A stretch of DNA of 64,000 nt from CAVSUR01 sp963846005 (GCA_963846005.1 CAWJUH010000001.1:1178001-1242000), one strand, 5' to 3'. Positions 1 to 8,237 are shown, counted from the stretch's first letter. Numbers and translations are program-made. Notes: generated by a model not told the origin, from the sequence alone.

Positions 1-328
1 CCCGGCCGATCACGCCGCAATCTTGGGTGCATGGTCATGGATAGGCACCGTGGCCGAGCAGGCCCTGGCAACCGACCAGGGCGGGATGGTGGACGACGAC
101 CTGGCCTACGTCACCCCCTGGGGCTTTGACCCCGGGCAGATAGGCACCCCCGTCCTGCTCGTGCACGGCGCCCAGGACCGGCTCGTGCCCAGTTCGCACG
201 CCACCTGGCTGGCGCAGCGCTGCCGCACGGCGGAACTGTGGCTACGCCCAGATGACGGACACGTCTCGATCCTCAACTCCAGCGTCCTGGCCCTGGACTG
301 GATCCGCGAGCACGCCAGTCACCGCTGA
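1..328 (+). CDS. Alpha/beta hydrolase, C-terminal part only
   Basis: The reading frame is open from the left window edge (first full codon at base 2) to TGA at 326-328, so this is the 3' end of a gene that starts outside. The visible part has the end of an alpha/beta-hydrolase fold: a strand ending in PVLLVHGAQDRLVP, where the Asp after GAQ is the expected acid of the catalytic triad, and DDGHVS, where the His is the expected base. The nucleophile elbow lies outside the window. Substrate is unknown. It ends about 95 bp before the IS110-type element. Family assignment is fairly safe; function is not. Confidence 0.7.
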   Translation, partial: PADHAAILGAWSWIGTVAEQALATDQGGMVDDDLAYVTPWGFDPGQIGTPVLLVHGAQDRLVPSSHATWLAQRCRTAELWLRPDDGHVSILNSSVLALDWIREHASHR

Positions 329-433
329 GCCCGAAACCGCCCCGCTAGGCTGACCAGCCAGCAACAACGAGCCCATGCGCCGCCCAATGCGGCCACATCA
401 ACTACAAGGTCTAGGGTCCGCGTCAAGCATCTG

Positions 434-698
434 TGAGAGTTCACGCAGCGGCTCGGCCTGGGCTGCTGTCAGGATCGGTGCCGGTGATCCGGGCTGGCTC
501 ATTAAGCATCTGGCCGCCTGCTGGCGTGCCTTTCGGTTGACCTGTCGCACGGATTGCCGGACCGGCCTGGCTCACCGGCTGGCCTGATCAGAAGCCTGTC
601 CGCGCGTGGCGCGTGACTCATCACAGATGTGCCGTCTGGTGTTCCCATCCAGGCCGGTGCCGTCCGCTGACCGCACCCACCTTGAAGGGACGGCCGCT
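434..698 (+). other. Non-coding left end of the IS110 element; candidate bridge/seek RNA locus
   Basis: About 265 bp between the inferred left tip and the transposase start hold no convincing gene; the ORF at 375-587 has no ribosome site or recognisable product. In the IS110 group the long non-coding left end is known to encode the structured RNA that guides the recombinase to donor and target DNA. The segment contains GC-rich self-complementary stretches around 540-600 that could fold. Assignment rests on family knowledge and position, not on a confirmed RNA structure. Confidence 0.3.
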
Positions 699-1749
699 AT
701 GGCCATGCTCGCAGACATCGTCGATGCCGTCGTCGGCGTCGATACGCACACTGACACTCATACCGCGTGCTTGCTGGACCGGCTGGGCCGACAGGTGGCG
801 GTGATCACTGTCCCGGCGGACCGTTGCGGTTACCGGACACTGCTGGCCTGGGCGCTGCGGAAGGCGCCGGGCCCGCAGCTGGCGTGGTCGGTCGAAGGCA
901 CCCGTTCGCACGGGCTGGGATTAACCCGCTATCTCCAGGGCCGCGACCAGGCGGTCACCGAGGCTGGCCGGCCCGAACGTGCCGCCAGGCGACCGGGCGG
1001 GAAGTCCGATCCGGCCGATGCGAGCAGGGCAGCCCGCGATGCCCTGTCAGCTGACCGGCTCGCGCAGCCACGCGCCGACGGCAGCCGGGAAGCGCTGCGG
1101 ATCCTGCTCACCGCCCGAGCCCAGGCGACCACCGCGCGCACCTCGGCAGTCAACACGCTCAAGGCTCTGATACTGGGCGCTCCCGACGACCTGCGCCAGC
1201 AGCTGCGCGCCCTGAGCACGCCACGGCAGGCCAGCCAGTGCCGCCGCCTGCGCATCCATGCCAGCCAGCCCGTCGCCGAGAAGGTCCTGCGCGCGGAATT
1301 GCGCCGCCTGGCCACCCACATCGGCGCCTGGGACACCGAACTGCGCGCCAACAAGGCCCAGTTGCAGCAGCTGGTCACCCAGGCGATGCCCGTCCTGCTC
1401 GACCAGCCCGGCGTCGGACCGATGAGCGCGGCGCAGCTGCTCGGTGTCCTGGTCCCATAAAGGCCGGTGCCGGTCCGAGGCAGCCTTCGCCGCCCTAGCC
1501 GGGGTCAGCCCGCTGGAAGCGTCCTCCGGCAAGATCACCCGGCACCGGCTCAACCGCTTCGGCGACCGCGAGCTCAACCGCGCCCTGCACATCATCACCA
1601 ACTGGCGGATGCTCCACCACCCCACGACCCAGCATTACCTGACCCGCAGGCGCGCGGAGCAAAAGACCGATCCCGAGATCCGCCGCTGCCTCAAGAGATA
1701 CGCAGCCCGGCAGCTCTTTCGCCTCATGGAGACAACCTCAACCACTTGA
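699..1749 (+). pseudogene. IS110-family DEDD transposase, frameshifted
   Basis: The start at 699 (ATGGCCATG) gives the N-terminal RuvC-like DEDD domain: VGVDTH (first Asp), SVEGTRSHG (Glu) and KSDPADA (two Asp). It is followed by a helical spacer and the helix-hairpin-helix QPGVGPMSAAQLL. The frame stops at 1458-1460. Homology continues one frame over from about 1444 with SWSHKGRCRSEAAFAALAG, which carries the conserved serine of the C-terminal domain, and ends at 1749. One extra G in CTCGGTG near 1444 explains the break (expected CTCGTG). So the transposase is inactive, or the base is a sequencing error. Length after repair, about 350 residues, is normal for the family. Confidence 0.85.
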
Positions 1750-1884
1750 CAACCATAGAAGCGTCACCCGACGACGATCCGGAAAGCATCAGCCGGCGAA
1801 TCACATTTTGCCCTGGCCGCTTGATGCTTTACACACGGGCTTCGCCTGATGCTTGACACTCCCGCTCTCGCTTCGGAGCTGAGC

Positions 1885-2040
1885 ATGGTTGAGCGGAGAT
1901 ACAGGGCTGTGCTTGAGGTCGTAGCCAGGGTTCCGGCGGCTGAGGTCGCCCGTCGGTTGGGGTAAGCCGCCAGAGCGTACATGCCGGCTGCGGCGGTATC
2001 GCGACGAAGGTCCCTCGGGTCTGGCGGGATCGGACGAGGC
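1885..2040 (+). pseudogene. IS481-like transposase fragment (N-terminal HTH), degenerate
   Basis: Translation from 1885 gives an N-terminal helix-turn-helix of the IS481 kind: MVERRYRAVLEVV, then AAEVARRLG. After one extra G it continues as VSRQSVH, and after one missing base as LRRYRDEGPSGLA. No rve/DDE catalytic domain follows, and the next gene begins (on the other strand) at 2132. It is a fossil with at least two frame breaks, sitting directly beside the right tip of the IS110 element. The rest of 1750-2131 holds nothing else I can recognise. Confidence 0.5.
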
Positions 2041-2131
2041 GGCCACAGGAGTCACTTGCTGGCTCTTGCCGGGAATAGCCGCCGCGTCCGCCGCCCAGGT
2101 CCTCGCTGCCCATGCACAGGGGCCAGGTCAG

Positions 2132-2428
2132 TTAGGACGCCGGTCCGGTCCAGGCGTCGATGACGTCGAGCACGGTGTGGGCAGGCTCGGGCGGCTCGAA
2201 GCCGAGCATTTCCTGCAGCAGCGGGCGGACGACCGGGTGCAGCCGCTGCTCGGCGAACGTTTCGTAGTCGTCCTTGGACTGCCAGACATCGACATATCGC
2301 AGCCCGGTGTCGGTGCGCCAGGCCAGGTGGGCGATCAGGCCGTCCTGGGGCTGCGGGCCAATGCCCTCCTTGATCCGGGCGTAGATCTCGGCGTCGATCG
2401 GCACGTCGTAGGTGAATGCGTAGGTCAT
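2132..2428 (-). CDS. Small hypothetical protein, dimeric alpha/beta-barrel (ABM-like) type
   Basis: 98 residues from ATG at 2428, divergent from a TetR gene 51 bp away. The protein begins MTYAFTYDVP and contains HLAWRTDTGLRYVDVWQS around residues 34-51. An N-terminal beta strand, a helix, and a WRTDTGLRYVDVW strand pair resemble small ferredoxin-like dimeric barrels such as antibiotic-biosynthesis-monooxygenase-like or DUF1330-like proteins. No cofactor motif is visible. Divergent pairing suggests that the TetR protein controls it. Fold assignment is tentative; enzymatic activity is unproven. Confidence 0.6.
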   Translation of the reverse strand: MTYAFTYDVPIDAEIYARIKEGIGPQPQDGLIAHLAWRTDTGLRYVDVWQSKDDYETFAEQRLHPVVRPLLQEMLGFEPPEPAHTVLDVIDAWTGPAS

Positions 2429-2449
2429 CGCGGGCCTCCTCATATTGGC

Positions 2450-2464
2450 CCGAACTATTTTCGG
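2450..2464. promoter_or_regulatory. Inverted repeat between divergent genes, candidate TetR operator
   Basis: CCGAA-N5-TTCGG lies in the 51-bp gap between the 98-residue gene and the TetR gene, which is the usual place for a TetR-family operator. The gap is AT-rich compared with its surroundings, as expected of a shared promoter. The link to this regulator is inference. Confidence 0.45.
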
Positions 2465-2479
2465 ACGAATACTTGTATC

Positions 2480-3127
2480 ATGTCCCTCATGCCACCCGCT
2501 GTCAAGAGGCGCTACGACGCCACCCGCCGCCGCCAGGGCGCCGCCCGCACCCGCGCGGCGATCCTGGACGCTGCCCGGGACCTGTTCACCGAGCGCGGAT
2601 ACACCGCCACCCCGATGACCGCCATCGCCGAGCGGGCCGGGGTGGCGCTCGACACCGTCTACGCCTCGGTCGGCCGCAAGCCCGCACTGGCCCGGCTGCT
2701 GATCGAGACCGCCATTTCCGGCACCAGTCAGGCCATCCCCGCCGAACAGCGCGACTACGTGCGGTCGGTCCAGGCCGCCCCCGACGCCGAAACCAAGATC
2801 GCGATCTACGCCGCGGCGATCGCGGCAATCGCCCCCCGCCTGGCGATCGTGCTTGCCATCATCCAGCAGGCCGCGCCCACAGAACCGGAACTGGCCGCGC
2901 TGTGGGCTCAGATTGCCGAGCGCCGCGCCGCGAACATGCACCGCTTCGTCGCCGACCTCACCACCGTCACCCCGCTGCGCCTCGATCCCGGCGAGGCGGC
3001 CGACATCATCTGGGCCACCAACTCCCCCGAGCTCTACCAGCTGCTGGTCCGCCAGCGCGGCTGGAGCCCCCAGCGATACGAGCGCTTCCTCGCCGACACC
3101 TGGCGCCGCCTGCTCCTCCCCAGCTAG
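2480..3127 (+). CDS. TetR/AcrR-family transcriptional regulator
   Basis: 215 residues from ATG at 2480 (a second ATG lies at 2489); there is little leader and no clear ribosome site, so it may be leaderless. An N-terminal HTH of TetR type spans about residues 20-65: TRAAILDAARDLFTERGY, then TPMTAIAERAGVALDTVYASVG. The C-terminal domain (about 90-210) is all-helical and would bind the ligand and dimerise. It is expected to repress itself and the divergent barrel-type gene through the inverted repeat at 2450. The ligand cannot be inferred. Confidence 0.88.
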   Translation: MSLMPPAVKRRYDATRRRQGAARTRAAILDAARDLFTERGYTATPMTAIAERAGVALDTVYASVGRKPALARLLIETAISGTSQAIPAEQRDYVRSVQAAPDAETKIAIYAAAIAAIAPRLAIVLAIIQQAAPTEPELAALWAQIAERRAANMHRFVADLTTVTPLRLDPGEAADIIWATNSPELYQLLVRQRGWSPQRYERFLADTWRRLLLPS

Positions 3128-3148
3128 GACCAGCACCTCCCCACCGCT

Positions 3149-3254
3149 CGCGGTCACACAGGAGATCTACACCCACGAGAACCGGCAGGCGCAGCGTGAT
3201 GCCCTGGGCAAGATCAGCGAGGTGCTGCGCAGCCGGGACGCGGACTCATCGTGA
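3149..3254 (+). pseudogene. C-terminal stub of a tyrosine-type phage integrase
   Basis: Directly after the TetR stop the sequence encodes AVTQEIYTHENRQAQRDALG and a short tail before TGA at 3252-3254. The pattern T-x-E-I-Y-T-H is the C-terminal end of actinobacterial tyrosine recombinases and contains the nucleophilic Tyr. The upstream catalytic Arg/His motifs are absent, so this is a remnant. It reads toward the 3' end of tRNA-Ala 60 bp away, the normal position of an integrase beside its att site. Confidence 0.65.
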
Positions 3255-3314
3255 ACTGGTGTCATCAGCGGGTGTCATTGACCCATTACCGATCTTCACA
3301 GATGGCGTTTCGCC

Positions 3315-3390
<76 letters not shown>

Positions 3391-3491
3391 GCGATGCGGG
3401 ACCGCGCTGCGGGCGCGGAACCTGAGCCAGCATACCGGCTCGCCAGCGCCGCGTGGCACGCACGGCGGTTCGGGCGGACCGGCCGATCCGG

Positions 3492-3827
3492 TCAGCTCAC
3501 CAGCAGGTAGAGGCTCTTGCCCATCAGCCACAGGCAAATCAGCAGGGACACGACGATGATCACCTGGTCCTGGTGCGATTCGAGCCACCTGCGCAGCCGG
3601 CCGGGCCGGACCCGGGCCTGGCCCGGCGCGAAGGTGACATGCAGCTGGAGGAACAGGAAGCTGGACGTGGCCAGCAGGCAGAAGGCCGTCAGGGCCAGGT
3701 AGCTGCCGGCCGTGGCGAGCCTGGCCTGGACGACCGTCGCGGCGCCCGCTCCCACCAGCACCCAGGGCTGCAAGAACGCGGCGAGCCCCGCCGCGGCCCA
3801 CGGTGAGAGCCGGTCCAGCCTGGCCAT
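3492..3827 (-). CDS. GAP/Sap-like membrane protein, C-terminal half
   Basis: 111 residues with four predicted membrane stretches: GLAAFLQPWVLVGAGAA, a segment around YLALTAFCLLATSSFLFL, and VIIVVSLLICLWLMGKSLYL near the end. The pattern matches the second half of GAP-family (sulfolipid-1-addressing, Sap) proteins, which are usually over 200 residues. The codons just upstream of the ATG (TTPAW) still fit the family, but a stop follows at about 3876, so the first half is missing. It may be a decayed gene or a short variant. Its role (lipid or small-molecule export) is only known by analogy. Confidence 0.55.
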   Translation of the reverse strand: MARLDRLSPWAAAGLAAFLQPWVLVGAGAATVVQARLATAGSYLALTAFCLLATSSFLFLQLHVTFAPGQARVRPGRLRRWLESHQDQVIIVVSLLICLWLMGKSLYLLVS

Positions 3828-3959
3828 CCAGGCGGGCGTCGTGACCTGACCCTGCCCGGCCGGCCGCCGCCGGCGTCACCCGCACTGGATGATCCGGCCG
3901 CTGGTGACCTGGCCTAACGTCACGGTCATGCAGGCGCAAGTGAAACGGAGATGACGTAA

Positions 3960-4130
3960 ATGTCCGGTGCCGTCTGGGCCATCAGCCTGTCCATCCTCTA
4001 CCTCATCCTGATCCTGACGCTGGCGGTGCTCAGCTTCCGCAAGGGGCACTGGGTACTCGGCCTGCTCGGCTTTTTCCTCCCCCTGCTATGGGTGATCGGC
4101 GCCATCCTGCCGAGCCGGCGCTACCGCTGA
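3960..4130 (+). CDS. Small two-helix membrane protein
   Basis: 56 residues from ATG at 3960, preceded by GGAGA about 9 bases upstream. The sequence begins MSGAVWAISLSILYLILILT and has a second hydrophobic stretch WVLGLLGFFLPLLWVIGAIL before a basic end (PSRRYR). Two membrane helices separated by a short FRKGH loop are predicted, with positive residues favouring a cytoplasmic loop and C-terminus. Its 3' end overlaps the convergent RDD gene by 45 bp. Function is unknown. Confidence 0.65.
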   Translation: MSGAVWAISLSILYLILILTLAVLSFRKGHWVLGLLGFFLPLLWVIGAILPSRRYR

Positions 4131-4643
4131 CCGCTCCGGCTCGGCCTCGCGGGCGAGGAAGCGCAGCCGGGCGGCCCGCGCATCCCAGGCGTAGACCACC
4201 GCGGACCCGGCGATGACGTCATGCAGGGCCCGGTGCCTGCGGCCGACCAGGATGCCCAGAAACCCCGCACCGCACAGCAAGAAGCTGAGCGGGAACGCCA
4301 GTGCCCGCGCGTAGCCGCGCCAGGACTCCAGGCTGGTGCCGTCGGCCTGGACCACGCGCACCCCGAGCACGGCCATGCCGAACGACCGCCCGCTGGCCGC
4401 CCAGGAGTACCCGAAGTAGGCGAACTCCCAGCCAGCGAAGACGATCGCGACCGCGATGTTCTCCCGGTTCCAGCTGATCGCGTGCCCGGTGACGACCTGG
4501 GCCGCCAGCGAGATCGCGGCCAGGGCGAGCGCGAAGACGCCCGTGCTGACGGCCAGGTCGATCAGGTAGGCCAGGAACCGGGACACCGCGCCCGCGTAGT
4601 TCCCCTGCGCGCTGACCGGCCCGCCGGCCGCCGCGGAACTCAC
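4086..4643 (-). CDS. RDD-family membrane protein
   Basis: 185 residues from GTG at 4643. The RDD signature is visible: an Arg early in the first helix and two Asp, RFLAYLIDLAVSTGVF (about residues 22-37), then further helices around residues 40-85 and 110-135, and the typical closing motif RHRALHDVIAGSAVV. The start overlaps the stop of the nonapeptide-repeat gene (GTGA), so the two are translationally coupled. RDD proteins are membrane proteins of mostly unknown function, some linked to ion or solute movement. Confidence 0.85.
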   Translation of the reverse strand: MSSAAAGGPVSAQGNYAGAVSRFLAYLIDLAVSTGVFALALAAISLAAQVVTGHAISWNRENIAVAIVFAGWEFAYFGYSWAASGRSFGMAVLGVRVVQADGTSLESWRGYARALAFPLSFLLCGAGFLGILVGRRHRALHDVIAGSAVVYAWDARAARLRFLAREAEPERSAVAPARQDGADHP

Positions 4644-5341
4644 GGCCCGGCCGCGGCGGGGCGCGGCTCTGGCGGCGCGGGCGGCGCGGCCGGCCCGGGC
4701 GGCGCGGCCGGTCCTGGCCCCCGGCGCAGGATGCGCCGCACCCAGCGGTCGGTGAACTGGTCGAGCCCGACGGCCTGGCTGCGCACCGCGTCGAGCGCCT
4801 CGCTGGCCACGCCGCCGGACGAGCGGGCGATGACCGCGCCGAGGTCGGTCTGCTCGACGAGCATGTCCACGTCCACCCGCTGGACCAGATCGTTAGTCGA
4901 CCGGCCGGCCAGGGCGTTCACGTCGACCCGGCCGGCCAGCGCATCCACGTCGGCGCGCTGGATGATCCGGTCGACGCTGGCCCGGTCCAGCAGCGCGTCG
5001 ACGTCGACCCGGTCCAGCAGCCGGTTGACCTCCACCCGCTCCAGCAGCTTGTTGAGGTCCACCCGGTCCAGCAGGACGTTCACGTCCACCCGGTCCAGCA
5101 AGGCGCCGAGATCCACCCGTTCCAGCAGCGCGTTGACATTGACGCGGCCGAGCACCCGGTCCAGGTCGACGCGGGCCAGCACGGGATTGAGGTCGAGCCG
5201 CACCATGATCGCGTTGACGTCGAGCGCATCGACCAGCAGCTCGACCACCCGCTCGGTGACGCGCTGGGCGAGCACCTCCGCCGGGTCGGTCAGCCGCCTG
5301 CCTGCCGAGCGCAGCCTGTTGCGCGGGTCCACGCCTGTCAT
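4640..5341 (-). CDS. Nonapeptide-repeat protein coupled to RDD protein
   Basis: 233 residues from ATG at 5341. Residues 41-174 consist of about 15 units of nine residues with consensus D-[VL]-[ND]-x-L-L-x-R-V, for example DVNVLLDRV and DLNKLLERV. An N-terminal helix (about 20-40, LTDPAEVLAQRVTERVVELL) precedes them. A C-terminal part (175-233) ends in a Pro/Ala/Gly-rich tail. No signal peptide or membrane helix is present. The stop overlaps the RDD start, suggesting that the products act together, perhaps with the repeats on the cytoplasmic face. The repeat is acidic and basic in alternation and could form a long amphipathic or solenoid structure. I do not know an assigned function. Confidence 0.8.
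   Translation of the reverse strand: MTGVDPRNRLRSAGRRLTDPAEVLAQRVTERVVELLVDALDVNAIMVRLDLNPVLARVDLDRVLGRVNVNALLERVDLGALLDRVDVNVLLDRVDLNKLLERVEVNRLLDRVDVDALLDRASVDRIIQRADVDALAGRVDVNALAGRSTNDLVQRVDVDMLVEQTDLGAVIARSSGGVASEALDAVRSQAVGLDQFTDRWVRRILRRGPGPAAPPGPAAPPAPPEPRPAAAGP
4820..5221 (-). repeat. 27-bp coding repeat, about 15 units (9 residues each)
   Basis: Each unit encodes D-[VL]-[ND]-x-L-L-x-R-V; unit 13 has eight residues. Units diverge at the DNA level, so this is an old protein repeat rather than a recent slippage array. Confidence 0.8.
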
Positions 5342-5384
5342 GATCGGCTATCAGCAGGCCGGGCGCATCATCCGGCGGGAGTGA

Positions 5385-6002
5385 TCAGGCTTCGTCGCCC
5401 GCTTCTGGCACGGCAACGGGCTCGGGCAGCATCTCGATGTTGTGCGCCAGCAGCCGCCACCGCCCGTCGCGGCGGCCGAGCACCGACCAGCTGCAGTTAC
5501 CGAGCGGGCCGAGGACCCGGAGCTCGGGGGCGAGGCCCAGCAGCCGGGCCATGCCCATCCCCAGAGCGGCCCCGTGGCTGACTACGACGGTCAGTGAGCC
5601 GTCCGCCGCGGCGGCCGCGATCCGCTCCAGTGCCGCGGACGCGCGGTCGGCCACCGCGGTGGCGCTCTCCCCGTCCGGCGGCTCCCACCGCGCGTAGCTG
5701 TGCGGGTAGCGCTCGCGGATCTGCGCGTCGGTCAGGCCCTCCCAGGCGCCGCCGGCCCGCTCGCGCAGGTCCTTGTCGTGCTGCACTGGCAGCCCGGTCA
5801 GCCGGGCCAGCGCGGCGGCCGTGCCGGTGGCGCGGGACAGATCAGAGGAGATGATCGCGTCCGGGTGCAGGGCGGCGATGTGCCGGGCGGCGGCAAGCGC
5901 CTGGCGGTGGCCCTCGGCGTTGAGCGGGACGTCGCTCTGGCCCTGGAAGCGCCGCTCCAGGTTGTAGCCGGTCTGCCCGTGCCGCCACAGCAGCAGCCGC
6001 AA
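5385..6002 (-). CDS. Histidine phosphatase family protein (phosphoglycerate-mutase-like)
   Basis: 205 residues from TTG at 6002, eight bases after the rsfS stop. The N-terminal RHGQT motif (residues 8-12) carries the catalytic His; supporting residues are in SSDLSRATGTA (Arg), the Glu in GAWEGL, and the second His in VVSHGAAL (about 145-152). The position directly downstream of rsfS in the nadD-rsfS line is common in actinobacteria. In this setting such enzymes are annotated broadly, and the substrate (phosphosugar, phosphoglycerate or nucleotide product) cannot be told from sequence. Confidence 0.87.
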   Translation of the reverse strand: MRLLLWRHGQTGYNLERRFQGQSDVPLNAEGHRQALAAARHIAALHPDAIISSDLSRATGTAAALARLTGLPVQHDKDLRERAGGAWEGLTDAQIRERYPHSYARWEPPDGESATAVADRASAALERIAAAAADGSLTVVVSHGAALGMGMARLLGLAPELRVLGPLGNCSWSVLGRRDGRWRLLAHNIEMLPEPVAVPEAGDEA

Positions 6003-6010
6003 GACCGTGG

Positions 6011-6433
6011 TCAGCGCGGCCCCCGCTCGCCAGGTCCGCTCCCCCCGGCGGCCCCGGCGGCACCCGCGGCGACGGCCGGCTCGGGCAGCGGGATCAGCGG
6101 GCAGTCCTTCCAGAGCCGTTCGAGCGCGTAGAAGACCCGCTCCTCGGAGTGCTGGACGTGCACGACGATGTCGACGTAGTCGAGCAGCACCCAGCGGCCC
6201 TCGCGCTCGCCCTCGCGCCGCACCGGCCTGGCGCCCGCCTTGCGCAGCCGGTCCTCGATCTCATCGATGACGGACCGGACCTGGCGGTCGTTCGACGCCG
6301 AGCACAGCAGGAACGCGTCAGTGATCACGAGCTGGTCACTGACGTCGTAGGCGATGATGTCGGAAGCGAGCTTGTCAGCGGCGGCGGCGGCTGCGATCTG
6401 CACGAGCTCGACGGCTCTGTCCGTGGCAGTCAC
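6011..6433 (-). CDS. rsfS: Ribosomal silencing factor RsfS
   Basis: 140 residues from GTG at 6433, behind AAGGAGGA about 12 bases upstream. The Iojap/RsfS core is complete: ATDRAVELVQIA, DIIAYDVSDQLVITDAFLL, a segment with DRQVRSVIDEIED, and LLDYVDIVVHVQHSEERVFYALERLW. RsfS binds ribosomal protein L14 and blocks subunit joining in starvation. The last 25 residues are an Ala/Gly-rich extension. In most relatives nadD lies directly upstream; here two plus-strand genes separate them. Confidence 0.93.
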   Translation of the reverse strand: MTATDRAVELVQIAAAAAADKLASDIIAYDVSDQLVITDAFLLCSASNDRQVRSVIDEIEDRLRKAGARPVRREGEREGRWVLLDYVDIVVHVQHSEERVFYALERLWKDCPLIPLPEPAVAAGAAGAAGGSGPGERGPR

Positions 6434-6655
6434 GTGGGCTGGCAATCCTCCTTCGGCAGGGAGCCTGAACCCCGCCCGTTTTCGTGGCCGGGCCGGCTGG
6501 CGCTGGCCAGGCGAGTTCAGGGTACCCCGGCCGTCCCGGTGCTGCCGAGACGCGCGCCCCGGGCGGCAGCCGCCGGGCGCCGCGGGAATTCTGCCCGCGC
6601 CGGCGTATTTGCCGGGGGCCCGCGCGGTCCGCCAGGTAACCACCCTGGGAGCGCC

Positions 6656-8237
6656 ATGTCCGATACCTCCGGCCCGCCCGCACCCGGCCCGCCTGCACCG
6701 GCCCGCCCGCACCCGGGCCAGCCGCGCGCCCGCCCTGGCGCGCCGGGCACCGCTCGGCGGCCAGCCGCTTGCTGCTCGACGACGACCAGGCCCTGGACGC
6801 CCGGCGGGCCCAGCTGCTGCGCACCGTGAACGGGCGGCACGCGGTGCTGGTCGAGCCCGACCTGGGCGCGGGGACCGGCGCCGCCACCGCCGCAACCCGG
6901 TTCGCCGGCCGCTTCGCCGCCGTCTTCCCGGCCGGGGACCGCCCGCCCCCGCCCGAGCCGGTCTCCAGCTACCTGCGCTGCTGGCTGAGCCCGGCCGAGA
7001 TCAGGGTGCTGCTGGACGCCGACGCCGCCGACCCGGCCGGGCCGTCGGTCTACCGGATCTGGCCCGACTACGTGCTCCGCCCGCACCTGGACCGGTCGGT
7101 CACCACGGTCAGTGCCGACGCGGCCTGGCGGGTCTACGCGGCGGGCGGCGAGGGGATCGCCTGGGCCGTCGTGGACAGCGGGATCGAGGCGGGCCACCCG
7201 CACTTCAGCGACGGCACGCTGACCGATCCGCAGGTCGCCTGCCTGCACCGGGACTACACCTACCTGGTCACCGGGGACCAGCCGCCGGCCGCAGCGGACC
7301 CGGCGGCCGCCCTCGCCGACCCGGTCGGCCACGGCACGCACGTGGCCGGGATCATCGCCGGGCAGCTGCCCGCGGCCGGGCAGGCGGTCATCGCCGGGAC
7401 CAGGCCGTCGGCCGACGGCCTGCCGGCCTGGGCGGCCGCCCCGCCTGCGGCAGCGGCCGGATCGCCGGGATCGCGCCGCAGGCCCGGCTGGTCAGCCTGC
7501 GGGTCCTCGCCCCCGACCCGGCCAACCCCGCCGCCGGCGCGGCCACCGTCTCCAGCGCGGTCATCGCCGCGCTGGCCCGGGTGCGGGAGATCAACGCCGA
7601 CGGCCGGATGCTGCGCATCCACGGGGTGAACCTGTCGCTCGGCTGCCCGTGGTATCCGGATGACTTCGCCGCCGGCCAGAGCCCGCTGTGCCGCGAGCTG
7701 GACCTGCTGGTGAGCACCGGGGTGGTGGCCGTGGTCAGCGCGGGGAACTCCGGCGCGTCCGGCACCACGACCGGCGAGTCGGCCGACGTGGCCGGGGTGC
7801 TGTCCACCATCACCGACCCCGGCAACGCCGCGGGCGCCATCACCGTCGGGTCCTGCCACAAGGAATCCCCGCACGTCTACGGCGTCACCTACACCTCCTC
7901 CAAGGGCCCGACGCTGGACGGGCGCGCCAAGCCCGACCTGGTGGCGCCCGGCGAGCACGTCGCCTCGGCCGCCGCGGCGGCGATGTGCCAGGGCGTGCCG
8001 CCGCTGACCGGGCTGGCCGCCGGGAAGGTGCCCTACGTCGAGGACAGCGGCACGTCGATGGCGGCGCCGCACGTGTCCGGCGCGGTGGCCGCGCTGCTGT
8101 CGGTGCGCCGCGAGTACATCGGCCGCCCGGCGCAGGTCAAGCAGCTGCTGCTGAGCACCGCCTCGACGCTGGGCCGGCACGAGTTCTACCAGGGCGCGGG
8201 GATGGTCGACCTGATGCGCGCGCTGGCCGCCAGCTGA
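6656..8237 (+). CDS. Subtilisin-like S8 serine peptidase (frame broken twice)
   Basis: The catalytic triad is present but in two frames. AWAVVDSGIE (Asp) and GHGTHVAGI (His) read in the frame of 6769-7629. The oxyanion Asn in VVSAGNSG and the nucleophile in DSGTSMAAPHVSG read in the frame that ends at 8237. The shift falls near 7443, where one C seems to be missing in a C-rich run. A second shift near 6755 would join the ATG at 6656 (MSDTSGPPAPG, behind GGGAG) to the N-terminal region. No signal peptide is visible, so the enzyme may be cytoplasmic. It is followed by a serine hydrolase 40 bp downstream. It is either a pseudogene or an assembly-damaged intact gene of about 525 residues. Confidence 0.75.

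Larger units (their letters stand above)
422..1857 (+). mobile_element. IS110-family insertion sequence, about 1.4 kb
   Basis: A DEDD transposase gene (699-1749, broken) is flanked by long non-coding ends. The sequence GTCAAGCATCTG at 422-433 recurs inverted, with one mismatch, as CTGATGCTTGAC at 1846-1857, giving an element of about 1.44 kb, a normal size for IS110. Further AAGCATC copies lie inside (503 and 1782, plus an inverted one at 1821), so the true tips are uncertain; IS110 elements often lack classical terminal repeats. The 95 bp between the upstream hydrolase stop and 422 holds no gene that I can see. Confidence 0.55.

Noticed and set aside
375..587. 70-codon ORF between the hydrolase and the IS110 transposase
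   Set aside because: No ribosome site, no recognisable domain, and it lies in the non-coding end of the insertion element.
4820..5221. Repeat region as a pentapeptide-repeat or leucine-zipper protein
   Set aside because: The period is nine residues, with hydrophobic positions 2, 5, 6 and 9, which fits neither the A(D/N)LxX five-residue nor the seven-residue pattern.
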